Shown piece by piece: positions 9,428 to 17,974 of a DNA stretch of 64,000 nt. The DNA comes from Halomarina rubra (GTDB lineage: Archaea; Halobacteriota; Halobacteria; Halobacteriales; Haloarculaceae). The notes beneath the pieces were generated by a model, which was not told where the DNA came from, did not search any database, and was given only the letters and a program-made list of their open reading frames with translations. The stretch covers positions 1 through 64,000 of the forward strand of contig NZ_JALXFV010000011.1 in the NCBI RefSeq assembly GCF_023699475.1, in the 5' to 3' direction. The position numbers and the translations under genes were made by a program. Within the stretch, counting starts at the first letter, position 1. Each line of letters starts with the position of its first letter.

Positions 9428-9464
9428 AATTCCACACATGCACTCAATCCCCGGTAGAAGACCC
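9428..9464 (+). repeat. Left arm of a 37-nt imperfect inverted repeat
   Basis: Core ATTCCACACATGCACTCAAT followed by CCCCGGTAGA. The reverse complement recurs at 10041-10077 with only a few differences, so the arms bracket about 575 bp of non-coding DNA. Confidence 0.6.
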
Positions 9465-9666
9465 TACAATGGAGTTTGTACATGACCACTGTAGATTGGT
9501 GCGCAATCGCCTCGGTTACTGAATTGATTTCGACAGGTATCTCACACCACCTCATCGCCAACATTCTGCCGTCTCAAACCCCATAGAGACCATATAACCC
9601 CTCGTCGCAATCACCGCGTACGCTCGATGTGCGAACAAGATATGACAACTCACCGGTCGAAGATTC

Positions 9667-9697
9667 CACACATGCGTTCCGTATAGCGATTTTGGCG
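9667..9697 (+). repeat. 31-nt degenerate direct repeat, copy 1
   Basis: CACACATGCGTTCCGT, then GCGATTTTGGCG after a 3-nt variable spot. About 25 of 31 positions match copy 2 at 9855. Confidence 0.5.
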
Positions 9698-9854
9698 TGT
9701 TCAAATCGAGTCGCTGGGCGATTCAAAGACACGTATCACGAACCACTATCCACACCCCAGAGCGCTCTACAGCCCTGAATTCGAGCGAATTGGCCCTTGT
9801 GAGTGAACCGACGTCGAGTGTGAAATCGGTGCTCAGATCGCTGGATTGCGTTTG

Positions 9855-9885
9855 CACACATGGGTTCCGTCGTGCGGTTTTGGGG
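9855..9885 (+). repeat. 31-nt degenerate direct repeat, copy 2
   Basis: CACACATGGGTTCCGT, then GCGGTTTTGGGG. Shares the CACACATG core with the inverted-repeat arms on either side. Confidence 0.5.
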
Positions 9886-10040
9886 ATTTTTCGTGGTGGC
9901 CAATCGGTGGTCGCTGCGGAATTGAAACGGCGTGAAACGCCCGAATTCAGCCCGTTCAGATTCGCGTCGGAACGCCAACATGCAGGTGGCCACAACAGGG
10001 GAGACTCAACCCCGTCCAATTTCGCACAAACGCTATTCAC

Positions 10041-10077
10041 AGGGCATCTACCGGGGATTGTGTGCATGTGTGGAAAT
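10041..10077 (-). repeat. Right arm of the 37-nt imperfect inverted repeat
   Basis: On the minus strand it reads TTTCCACACATGCACACAAT followed by CCCCGGTAGATGCCCT, nearly the same as 9428-9464 on the plus strand. Confidence 0.6.
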
Positions 10078-10708
10078 CTGCGCGGTGATCGTGTTCACTG
10101 GGAGATGAGTTTCGCAGATTGCCTCGTGGATGAGCGGGCGGAGTTATTCATGAATTGTACAAGACTATCGTGTGGCTGACCATGTGTGTGCGCATGAGCG
10201 AGCGCGTTTGATCAGTGTATGGCGTGTATTCATGGAGGGTCAGTTGATCACTAGAATGTGAGACGAGCATGAGCTGTTGCTTTCCTGATCGGGTGTGACA
10301 ATACACAGTGACCGGGTGCTTTTCTCTCGCGATGGCACGTTGCTCCACAGGTGCTGGCCGTGATCGAATCGGTGGGTCGTGTGTTCTGTCGGTGAGAAAC
10401 CGTTGCTGTCACAAATTTTCGCGCTCAGAGCCGCTATGTATCGTTATTTCCACTTTGGACAACGCACGGGATATTTAAACCGGGTCAAAGGCGACACATT
10501 TTGGGGCCATTTGGAGTATGAAGCGAAGACGATAGAACCGGAAGACAACCCGGGGGTACTGTCGGGTGGTGCCGAGTCGAAATCAGCCATGAGAGAGACG
10601 TACGGACAGACAGAGTGGCAGTACCCGCTCTGATAAATTCTCGCATACCCGACTGTCAAATTTGAACGTTATTCTATTACCGGTAAGACAGTCTGTAATG
10701 AATGTACA

Positions 10709-10722
10709 AATAAACTTATATG
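10709..10722 (+). promoter_or_regulatory. TATA-like promoter of the DUF1102/signal-peptidase operon
   Basis: An AAATAAACTTATAT box lies about 36-49 bases before the ATG at 10758, in an AT-rich stretch after the repeat region. It would serve the three closely packed genes that follow. Confidence 0.4.
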
Positions 10723-10757
10723 TGATGAGTCGTACGGTAGGTGCGAGGGAGTTTAAA

Positions 10758-11300
10758 ATGGCACGTACACTCAAATTCGCGGTATTAGCGGCGGCACTGA
10801 TGCTTTCTGCATCGGTCGTGGGCGCTTCGGCATATTCCAGTGCGACAGTTGACCGGACAGCGAACATCCAAGTCGTGGGTGACTCGAATGGTGTGATTGG
10901 TCTCACCCCCGGTGGTGTTGATGGAGTTTCGAATACAGGCGGCAAACTTAGCATCGACCTCACCAACCTGAACAATAAGGCCACATTCGATTACGGTAGT
11001 CTTGGTAGCGACACTACTTTCGACACCGGAGACTCGGAAGCGTTTAGCATCACAAATGACGCAGGTGTGCAGAAAACACTAACCGCGGACTACAGTCTGA
11101 CCAATGATGATGGTAACAGCGTCAACAATCTCGTCTTTACCGTCTACGACGACTCGGGGGCCAAAGTGGACCAGTTTACCGAAGAGAGCAGTGGACTTGA
11201 TCTGACGATGGGTTCTGGAGTGACGTACCACGTAATTATCTCGGTTGACACACCAAACAGCGCTTCGGACCTAAGCGGTACGCTCAGCATTTCCGCATAA
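10758..11300 (+). CDS. DUF1102/TasA-like secreted protein
   Basis: Small exported protein of 180 aa. The ATG at 10758 gives a clean signal peptide (MARTLKF, a hydrophobic run, then SVVGASAYSS). The mature N-terminus has the DUF1102 signature VDRTANIQVVGDSNGVIGLTP, followed by an all-beta domain rich in Asp, Ser and Thr. It sits 12 bp before a SipW/Sec11-type signal peptidase gene, the classic pairing for TasA-type fibre proteins and their dedicated peptidase. I infer an extracellular matrix or pilus-like subunit. The domain call is confident; fibre formation is inference. Confidence 0.75.
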   Translation: MARTLKFAVLAAALMLSASVVGASAYSSATVDRTANIQVVGDSNGVIGLTPGGVDGVSNTGGKLSIDLTNLNNKATFDYGSLGSDTTFDTGDSEAFSITNDAGVQKTLTADYSLTNDDGNSVNNLVFTVYDDSGAKVDQFTEESSGLDLTMGSGVTYHVIISVDTPNSASDLSGTLSISA

Positions 11301-11312
11301 CCAGACATATAG

Positions 11313-12296
11313 ATGCTCCGTCGTATCGCCCTGCTAATCGCGGTACTCGCCTTTGCGGTGATAGCGTTCGGTCCACTGCACCTCTCGTACGTGACGTCGG
11401 GGAGCATGGAACCCACGCTCTCACAAGGAGACGGCTATCTCGTCATCGAGGGCCCCATCTCCGAAGGTGACATCGTCACCTTCCACAGCGAGGACCGCGG
11501 CTATGTGACCCATCGCGCTGTTGAGCAGACAGACAGCGGGTTCATCACGAAGGGCGATGCGAATCCATCGACTGACCAGGCAGCTGGCACTCCAGTCGTC
11601 ACAGAGTCGGCCATCGTCGGCCGGGTTCTCACACTCGGTGGCGGCCCACTCGTCATCCCGATGCTTGGCCCTGTGGTCGGGTTCATCGGGGCGCACAAAC
11701 TCCTCGCGTTCGGGGTTGTGGCGGCACTCTTCGCGTGGGATCTACTCGGCAGTGAGACGTCCACAAGACTCCGGGATGTGTACACGTTCGGCGAGCTCGC
11801 CCGTCCGATGTTCCTGGGGTTGATTGTCGCCTCACTGCTCGTGATGGTGTTCGCGACGAGCGTCCACCCCGCGACCTACACTGTCGAAGAGGGTGAGCCA
11901 ACCCAGCGATACTCGATACCCGCAGGTGAGACCGTCGAGCGAGAGATTAGCGTCACGACAGCGCACCTGCCGTTGACGACGATGGTGACCGATGCAAGCG
12001 GTGCAACGGTCGTCTCACAAGAGACAGAGGGTGCGACAACGACGATGATACTGGAGATACCACCCCAAGAGGTGGGGACGTACGAACCGTCAGTGCGGGT
12101 TGCGCCATACCCAGCAGTATTGCCGGGGGCGTGGCTCGAGACACTGCACGGCGTCAGTCCGTACCTCGCGCGTGTGGTCGTGTTGTTGGTGGCGTTCGGC
12201 CCGCTGTTCGCTGTGTACAGTCTGTTCTTCGATGGCGAGGCACGCATGCGCTCGGTCACGCCGCGATGGGTTGAGAAAGCGCGAGGGTTCCTATGA
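11313..12296 (+). CDS. Signal peptidase I, archaeal Sec11/SipW type, with extended C-terminus
   Basis: Membrane serine protease of 327 aa. The N-terminal helix (about 5-21) is followed by the catalytic Ser31 in VTSGSMEPTL, His67 in YVTHRAV and Asp82 in TKGDANPS. The Ser-His-Asp arrangement is that of the archaeal/ER enzyme rather than the bacterial Ser-Lys. After the catalytic domain come further helices (about 105-140 and 160-180), an extracytoplasmic beta-rich segment (about 185-280) and a last helix (about 285-305), longer than a minimal Sec11. It lies between two small exported proteins and overlaps the second by 4 bp, so it probably processes these partners rather than being the general signal peptidase. 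Confidence 0.85.
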   Translation: MLRRIALLIAVLAFAVIAFGPLHLSYVTSGSMEPTLSQGDGYLVIEGPISEGDIVTFHSEDRGYVTHRAVEQTDSGFITKGDANPSTDQAAGTPVVTESAIVGRVLTLGGGPLVIPMLGPVVGFIGAHKLLAFGVVAALFAWDLLGSETSTRLRDVYTFGELARPMFLGLIVASLLVMVFATSVHPATYTVEEGEPTQRYSIPAGETVEREISVTTAHLPLTTMVTDASGATVVSQETEGATTTMILEIPPQEVGTYEPSVRVAPYPAVLPGAWLETLHGVSPYLARVVVLLVAFGPLFAVYSLFFDGEARMRSVTPRWVEKARGFL

Positions 12297-12844
12297 GTCG
12301 GCGACGACGACGTGGTCGATCACGGCGTGTGGGACTCGTCTTGCTCCTCGTCTTCCTTGTCAGCATACTCACAGCGTTTCCGTCCGTATCATTCAGTGCA
12401 GCATCCTTAGATAGGCAAGCAAGCGTCAACGTCGTTGATGATATTGATGGAATAGTCGGACTCAATCGAAGCACAGCTCTCGTCACATCAAAGAAAAATG
12501 ACCCATCCCGACCGCTCGTGGATATCGAAAATAGCGTCGGGAGCGATGTCACAGTGACCGTGACCACGTCTTCACCGGACGGGATCACCGCACAGTTGTT
12601 CGTGAACGATACCCCAGTAAATAGCGGCGAACCATTCCAAATCTCTGCAGAGGGGTCGAAAAACGTTGAAGTAAAGGCAGACAGCAAAGGGACACTCAAT
12701 TACTCAATCTCGGTAGAAGGGGAAGGAGTGAGCGCCTCGATGACACGAACGGTCGAGGTGTACAACAACGTCAACAATGTCCCAGGGTCCACGACCCAAG
12801 AGCCACCACAGTGCGACAACAACCCGGGGAACCCGAATTGCTGA
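12293..12844 (+). CDS. Second small SipW-associated secreted protein (DUF1102-like)
   Basis: Exported protein of 183 aa whose ATG overlaps the signal peptidase stop (ATGA). It has an Arg-rich N-terminus (MSRRRRRGRSRR), a hydrophobic helix, and a mature start SLDRQASVNVVDDIDGIVGL that echoes the DRTANIQVVGDSNGVIGL of the first gene product. An all-beta domain follows, with a Cys-containing tail (PPQCDNNPGNPNC). It may be a minor subunit, anchor or initiator of the structure formed by the 10758 product. Assignment rests on the N-terminal signature and operon position. Confidence 0.6.
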   Translation: MSRRRRRGRSRRVGLVLLLVFLVSILTAFPSVSFSAASLDRQASVNVVDDIDGIVGLNRSTALVTSKKNDPSRPLVDIENSVGSDVTVTVTTSSPDGITAQLFVNDTPVNSGEPFQISAEGSKNVEVKADSKGTLNYSISVEGEGVSASMTRTVEVYNNVNNVPGSTTQEPPQCDNNPGNPNC

Positions 12845-12923
12845 GAAACAGGTTACGACAACCGGCATATTTAACAGGACATCGTCAAACAACCACCAGG
12901 AAACGTCTCAAATCGGAACATAA

Positions 12924-13991
12924 ATGATACCCGGCCTTACCAAACTCAGACTCCTGCTCGCCGATTATGACCGGGAGGTGGCAGCAGTGCTCGTCATCAT
13001 CGGTATACTCTCGCTCACGAGTGTTGGCGTATTATTGCTCACACCAGGGACGACAGCGGTAACCGAACAGCGCAACCCACAGCAGGTTGGCGCGACGGTC
13101 AACACCAGTGCGGTCGTCACCGGGAATAGCACGGTCTGGGAGCAGGGCACGCAGCTCGAAAACGAGGAGATGTATCTGGTTGAGGCCTCGCCGAATCTGA
13201 CGCTGTCTGCGACGTCAGCAGCAGATACCGCTGCAACCATCGACCAGCGTCTCGAACTCGTCTACCGAGTCGAGAATGGCGACAAGACAGTATGGGAACG
13301 CTCGGAGACGCTGGCTCAGGATAACGTCACGAACAGCGAGGGCGTGACGACGAACACGACGCTCAACGCCTCGGCAGTCCAACAGCGCCTCGATGAGATT
13401 CAAGCAGAGTTCAGTGGGGCCGGGCGCGCCCAAGCACTGATTCAGCTGAATCTCACGTATGACATGGGTGCGTACGAGGGGTCACAGATCGCAAGTTCCC
13501 AACTGACGTTCGAGGGGCGTGGTTACACACTGGGCGCGCTATCGACCGAGAAGACACACACGACGCCCGTAACGGTCGAGCAAGCAACACCGGTGAGTCC
13601 CGTGCTCCTCGGAGGGCTCACCCTGCTTGGACTCTGTTCGTTCGCTGGCGCAGCGTTCATCATGACCCAGCAGAACGCATTCGAGCCAACGGCTGCTCGC
13701 GCCGAGTTGCTCCACGACCGCCATCGCGAGTGGATTTCCGAGGCACAACTCTCGGAAGTCGATCTCGCTGCCGACCGCGTTGTCCATCTCTCGTCGCTCA
13801 CTGACCTCGTCGACCTCGCAATCGACTCCGACCGGCGTGTGATGCACGATTCTGACCGGCGTCTGTACGCTGTCTTCGATGGCTCGACGAGCTACTACTA
13901 TCGCGATGCGAGCTCGATTTCAATCGAGTCGCTCGAGAGTCACCAGGACGATAGTTCAGACACGAGCGGCGCCCTCCCCGCCGACGACTGA
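12924..13991 (+). CDS. DUF5305 domain membrane protein
   Basis: Protein of 355 aa with a helix at about 20-42, an extracytoplasmic DUF5305-type beta domain (about 45-225; several NxT/S sequons), a second helix (about 226-248) and an acidic cytoplasmic tail (about 250-355) ending SGALPADD. DUF5305 genes commonly accompany SipW-type peptidases and DUF1102 proteins in haloarchaea, so it probably serves assembly or anchoring of the same structure. It is 79 bp after the preceding gene and has a TATTTAACA box near 12870, so it may have its own promoter. Confidence 0.75.
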   Translation: MIPGLTKLRLLLADYDREVAAVLVIIGILSLTSVGVLLLTPGTTAVTEQRNPQQVGATVNTSAVVTGNSTVWEQGTQLENEEMYLVEASPNLTLSATSAADTAATIDQRLELVYRVENGDKTVWERSETLAQDNVTNSEGVTTNTTLNASAVQQRLDEIQAEFSGAGRAQALIQLNLTYDMGAYEGSQIASSQLTFEGRGYTLGALSTEKTHTTPVTVEQATPVSPVLLGGLTLLGLCSFAGAAFIMTQQNAFEPTAARAELLHDRHREWISEAQLSEVDLAADRVVHLSSLTDLVDLAIDSDRRVMHDSDRRLYAVFDGSTSYYYRDASSISIESLESHQDDSSDTSGALPADD

Positions 13992-14080
13992 ATCGCTGTT
14001 CTCCGATTTCCTTGAATCGAGAGCCTTCGCCGATTGTGCCGGAGAGTCTTGCCACCAAGCCACATTTGGTCGCTGAATCG

Positions 14081-14126
14081 GAGTTACCCCACAGTGGAGC
14101 TATAGTTTGAATTTGTGGGGTAACTC
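14081..14126 (+). repeat. Perfect 13-bp inverted repeat, terminator or mobile-element remnant
   Basis: GAGTTACCCCACA (14081-14093) and TGTGGGGTAACTC (14114-14126) pair perfectly around a 20-nt loop, 90 bp after the DUF5305 stop. It lacks a clear T-run, so it is not a canonical terminator. It lies in a 295-bp non-coding gap (13992-14286) exactly at the jump from the low-GC accessory DNA to the GC-rich glycan cluster. Confidence 0.5.
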
Positions 14127-14286
14127 TGGTCGCATCCTAAACTCACAAAAGAGAAACCACGGTTCGACAAGGCTTGAGAGGGGCGTCTTCAAGTGAACGA
14201 TAAAGCGGAGTCCCCTCCCCCAAGGAGCGATCGGAATGGGCGAGTATGGAGGACTGGTTGACCGACAACCAGCGGGCTGAGTACGT

Positions 14287-15471
14287 CTAGTCGAACGCTT
14301 CGCGCAGTTCGGCCTCCGGTTCCCACTGGCCGTCGGCGGCCGTGAACTGGAGGGCGAGCGCGGCGTGGAGCAGCGACACCTGGGTGTCGAACAGCGCGTA
14401 GAACGGCTGGAGCGGCCCGAGCGCGTCGCGCGACCCGACGGCGACGAACCCCGCGAGCGCGAGCGGCAGTGCCGCCCCGGAGACGCCGAACGAGAGGAGC
14501 GCCCCGAGCGTGAGCGTCGCCAACCCGGCGGCGAGGAGCCACGGGCCGACGAGCATGAACAGCCAGTTGAACGGCAACACAGCACGGCCGTAGCGACCGT
14601 GACGACCGAGCGCGTCCACCTGGCGGGTCAGCAGGCGAATCAGCCCCATCGCACGGCGGTCTTTCTGGGTACGGCGCTGTCGGAACCCCGAGTGGGCGGC
14701 CTCGGAGTAGCGCACGTCGGGATCGAACACGACGCGGTGGCCGTTACGCCGGATGCGGAGGGCGAGTTCGGAGTCGTCGGCCAGCGAGTCGGCGTCGACG
14801 GGGACCACGAGTTCGCGGCGGAACGCCGAGAACGGCCCGTGGAAGATAAACGTCGAGTCGAGGTGTGACTCCAGCGTCTGGATGTGTGCCTGTATCCCGC
14901 GGTAGTCCGACTCGACCTCGCTGCCACCCAGTACCTCGGCGGTGCGGCCGGTGACCGCGCCGACGTCGGGGTCGGCGAAGTTCGCCATCGCCTCGCGAAG
15001 GGCGTCTGGAGCGACCTTCGAGTCGCAGTCGGTCTTGACGATGACGTCGTTGCTCGCGGCTGCGTACCCCTCGTTGAGCGCGATGGCGAGTCCCTGGCGG
15101 GACTCCTCGCGGATGACCCGAACGGTCGGGCCGTCGTCGTCGAAGTACGACTCGACGAGGTCGGGGGTGCGGTCGTCGCTCGCGTCGACGACGATCAGTT
15201 CAAGCTTCTCGGTTGGGTAGTCGAGCGCGGCGACGTCCGCCAGTTTCCGTTCGACGATACCCGCCTCGTTGTACGTCGGCAGGACGATACTGACCGTGGG
15301 CTCGTACGCCTCCTTCTCGATAGGCGACCCCCTGGGTCGGTGCCAGCCGTACAGCACGGCGAACAACAGGTACGGGACGGCGGCAGCGACGAGCAACGCG
15401 ACCCCGAGTTCAACGAACACGGGTCGACTCCTCCCCCATGCGTTCCATAGCGTACGTTCACGGGCCAACAC
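14287..15471 (-). CDS. Membrane-anchored family 2 glycosyltransferase
   Basis: GT2 enzyme of 394 aa. An N-terminal helix (about 20-42) precedes the GT-A domain: VSIVLPTYNE, VVDASDD, a DxD-like DCDS, and DDSELALRI. Two or three membrane helices follow (about 300-375), as in processive or lipid-linked-substrate GT2 proteins. The start is GTG. It is divergent from the GT4 gene at 15603; the 131-bp space between them carries a 16-nt motif also found upstream of padR. Probably adds or polymerises sugars of a surface glycan at the membrane; donor and acceptor unknown. Confidence 0.8.
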   Translation of the reverse strand: MLARERTLWNAWGRSRPVFVELGVALLVAAAVPYLLFAVLYGWHRPRGSPIEKEAYEPTVSIVLPTYNEAGIVERKLADVAALDYPTEKLELIVVDASDDRTPDLVESYFDDDGPTVRVIREESRQGLAIALNEGYAAASNDVIVKTDCDSKVAPDALREAMANFADPDVGAVTGRTAEVLGGSEVESDYRGIQAHIQTLESHLDSTFIFHGPFSAFRRELVVPVDADSLADDSELALRIRRNGHRVVFDPDVRYSEAAHSGFRQRRTQKDRRAMGLIRLLTRQVDALGRHGRYGRAVLPFNWLFMLVGPWLLAAGLATLTLGALLSFGVSGAALPLALAGFVAVGSRDALGPLQPFYALFDTQVSLLHAALALQFTAADGQWEPEAELREAFD

Positions 15472-15499
15472 CCTTGCTACAGACAGACTACTGGATTTG

Positions 15500-15515
15500 A
15501 AAATCGGTTATCCGA
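15500..15515. promoter_or_regulatory. Candidate PadR operator shared with the padR upstream region
   Basis: AAAATCGGTTATCCGA is identical to 52081-52096, just before the padR gene. The core ATCGG-TTAT-CCGA is an inverted repeat. It lies between the divergent genes 14287 (minus) and 15603 (plus), so it could control both. Operator function is inference. Confidence 0.45.
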
Positions 15516-15602
15516 GTCGTAAACAGTTACTACTCTGATGGGTGGAGCGGTAGCGACGCTATAGCAAACCCCGAACGAAACGTGGTTGACACGATAGCAG
15601 TC

Positions 15603-16889
15603 ATGCACGTCGGGATGGTACTCAGGGGGGCGTTCCCGCACGATATCCGCGTCGAGAAGGAAGCACGGTCGCTGGTCGCCGCGGGGTACGAGGTGTCGTT
15701 GCTCTGCCTCGCTCGGGAGGACGACGACGGCCGCGCGAGCGAGCCACAGCGCGAGCGAGTGGAGGGTATCTCCGTTCACCGCATCCCACGTCGGGAGCGC
15801 TACAACGGGCCGTATCGGACCGTCAAGACCGTCCGATTCCTGCTGACGCTGACGGACGTCATCTGGAAACAGGAGATCGACCGGTTCGTCCGCGAAACGG
15901 AGGTCGACGCGCTGCACGTCCACGATCTGCCGCTGGTCCGCACCGCCCAGTCGGTCGCCGACGCCCACGGCCTCTCGCTGGTCGCCGACCTCCACGAGAA
16001 CTACCCCGAGGCCGCCCGCCAGTGGCGCATGGGGATGGCCCGCCCGCGCCGGACGGTCCAGACCGTCTTCACGCCGTACCGGCGGCTCAGACGCCTCGAA
16101 CGCGACTGCGTCCGGCGGGCCGACCACGTGCTCGCGACGACGCCCGAGGGGCGTGTTCACTACGTCGAGGACTGCGGGGCCGACCCCGAGTCGGTGAGCG
16201 TCGTCTCGAACACAGTCGACCTCGACGCCTACGACACGTCGGCCGCCCCTGTCGAGGGCTACGACGGCGAGTTCGTCGTGAGCTACGTCGGCAGCTTCGG
16301 CCCACATCGTGGCCTGGAGTCGCTCATCGACGCGATGCCCGCGCTCGTCGAGCGGGTGCCGAACGCTCGCCTCCTGCTGGTCGGAGCGGCCGGCGAGGAC
16401 GCCTACGACGAGGCGCTCCGCGAGCGGGCGGCCGCGACCGGTGTCGCCGACCGCATCACGTTCACCGGCTGGGTCGACCTCGCCGACGTGCCCCGCTACG
16501 TTGCCGCCAGCAACGTCTGTGCGGTCCCTCACGCCCACAACCCCCACACCGCGACGACGGTGCCACACAAGCTGTTCCAGTACATGGCCTCGCGCAAACC
16601 TGTCCTCGTCAGCGACGTGCCCACGCTCGCACGCGTCGTCGAAGACGCGGACTGTGGTGTAGTCGTCCCCGCGGGTGATCACGACGCGGTCGCTGAGCGA
16701 TTGGCCGACCTTGCCTCGGACGACACCCGGCGCAGCCGTCTCGGCGAGAACGCGCGGGAAGCCGCCGAGAAGGCCTACAACTGGGAGCGTGAGGGCGACC
16801 GACTGGATGCCATCTATCGCCAACTCGACGAGCGCGATGGCGACACGGCGTCCGGACGCCCGGACCGTCGTCACTCGCTGTACGCCTAA
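15603..16889 (+). CDS. Family 4 glycosyltransferase
   Basis: GT-B enzyme of 428 aa from MHVGMVLRG; an in-frame GTG at 15582 is an alternative start. The N-terminal domain contains DIRVEKEARSLVAAGYEVS, typical of GT4 acceptor domains; the C-terminal domain has VSYVGSFGPHRGLESLI and the donor-binding VPHKLFQYMASRKPVLVS. The first Glu of the usual ExxxxxxxE pattern is Gln here. Predicted to transfer a sugar from a nucleotide donor during surface-glycan assembly. It converges with the GT2 gene at 16944. Confidence 0.82.
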   Translation: MHVGMVLRGAFPHDIRVEKEARSLVAAGYEVSLLCLAREDDDGRASEPQRERVEGISVHRIPRRERYNGPYRTVKTVRFLLTLTDVIWKQEIDRFVRETEVDALHVHDLPLVRTAQSVADAHGLSLVADLHENYPEAARQWRMGMARPRRTVQTVFTPYRRLRRLERDCVRRADHVLATTPEGRVHYVEDCGADPESVSVVSNTVDLDAYDTSAAPVEGYDGEFVVSYVGSFGPHRGLESLIDAMPALVERVPNARLLLVGAAGEDAYDEALRERAAATGVADRITFTGWVDLADVPRYVAASNVCAVPHAHNPHTATTVPHKLFQYMASRKPVLVSDVPTLARVVEDADCGVVVPAGDHDAVAERLADLASDDTRRSRLGENAREAAEKAYNWEREGDRLDAIYRQLDERDGDTASGRPDRRHSLYA

Positions 16890-16943
16890 GCCGGCAGTCG
16901 AGAGCAACAGTCGTTCTGCAGGGGTGTGATGTGAATTCGGCCG

Positions 16944-17870
16944 TTAGGCCGGGCGAACACCGTCACGGACGCACCGGGCCGCCGACAGACCGCGGGTGCC
17001 GAACGGTGAGAGTGCCGCGAGCGCGAGGTGGTTCGGCGTCGGGTCGAGGCGAGCGGCGGTGACGAACTCGCCGACCGCGCGTCGGACTCGGCCGGTCTCC
17101 ACCGCCGCCAGTCCTCGCTCGCGGGCGGCCGCGGCGTCGAACTGCTCGGCGATGCCTGCCGCCTCGATGTCCGTGCGGTACTTCTCGCCGATACGCTCGC
17201 GGGCACGGACGTCGTACCCGGGCGTCCCGGTGACGTTGTCGCCGTGGTGGAGTCGTTCGGTCAGCGTCTCGGGGACGTACGCGAACTTCCAGCGTTTGGC
17301 CAGTCTGACGGTCAGGTCCCAGTCACAGGCGACCGAGAAGTCGGTGTCGAACCCGCCGACGGCACGGACGCACTCGGTGCGCAGGAGTTGGCTAGAGTGG
17401 GGCAACACCTGCATTCGGAGGAGCACGTCCGGGAACACGCTCCCCTCGACGCCGGTCGCGACGCGCTCGACGACACCGCCGGTCCGTTCGTCGGTGATGA
17501 CGCCGGCCGTGTACGCCCCACAGTAGTCGTCGCTGCGGACGGCGAGTGCGTCGAGTTGACGTTCGACCTTCGTCGGTCGCCAGCGGTCGTCGTCGCCGAA
17601 GACGCCGACGAACTCGCCGCGGGCGGCCTCGACGCCCCGGTTCATCGTCGCGGGGATGCCACGGTTCGTCTCGTTGTGGAGAACACGGACTCGGTCGTCG
17701 GATTCGTACTCGGCCAGCACCGCGCGGGTGTCGTCGGTCGACCCGTCGTTCACGACGACGACCTCACAGTCGTCGTACGTCTGGGCGAGGACGCTGTCGA
17801 TGGCCCCGCCGACGTAGCCCGACCGGTTGTACGTCGGGATGACCGCGCTCACCAGCCCCTCGGTTGTCAT
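16944..17870 (-). CDS. Family 2 glycosyltransferase
   Basis: Soluble GT2 of about 308 aa; the ATG at 17870 (MTTEGLVSAVIPTYNRSG) is chosen over an upstream in-frame start at 17912. GT-A signatures: VSAVIPTYNRSGYVGGAID, VVVNDGSTDDT, FGDDDRWRP as DxD and ACDWDLTVRLAKRW. The C-terminal region is helical without membrane segments. It is divergent from the aminotransferase gene and belongs to the glycan cluster. Confidence 0.82.
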   Translation of the reverse strand: MTTEGLVSAVIPTYNRSGYVGGAIDSVLAQTYDDCEVVVVNDGSTDDTRAVLAEYESDDRVRVLHNETNRGIPATMNRGVEAARGEFVGVFGDDDRWRPTKVERQLDALAVRSDDYCGAYTAGVITDERTGGVVERVATGVEGSVFPDVLLRMQVLPHSSQLLRTECVRAVGGFDTDFSVACDWDLTVRLAKRWKFAYVPETLTERLHHGDNVTGTPGYDVRARERIGEKYRTDIEAAGIAEQFDAAAARERGLAAVETGRVRRAVGEFVTAARLDPTPNHLALAALSPFGTRGLSAARCVRDGVRPA

Positions 17871-17974
17871 ACTAGAGACGACCCGACCCGGAGCCATCAG
17901 TACCCGCCGCATACTGTCAGGAATATGTCAGTAAAGAGGACGTAACCAAAGTGCTAGGAGTCTTGCTCGACGTA

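Larger units (their letters stand above)
9257..10700 (+). other. Gene-poor segment with degenerate repeats
   Basis: About 1.4 kb with no gene I can support. The longest frame (9697-10179 +, 160 codons) has no recognisable domain, no halophilic acidic bias and no clear start signal. The segment contains a 37-nt inverted repeat (9428/10041) and a 31-nt direct repeat pair (9667/9855), all sharing the core CACACATG. A TATA-like ATATTTAAACC near 10470 leads into no obvious ORF. Confidence 0.5.

Noticed and set aside
9697-10179. Possible 160-aa protein in the repeat region
   Set aside because: No acidic halophilic bias, no domain, and it overlaps the degenerate repeats; treated as non-coding.
8289-10700. 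CRISPR array
   Set aside because: Repeats are few, irregularly spaced (about 60-240 bp) and in mixed orientation; there are no uniform 30-40-nt spacers and no cas genes.
15477-16907. A 476-codon minus-strand frame over the GT4 gene
   Set aside because: Shadow frame opposite a well-supported GT4 enzyme; no motifs.
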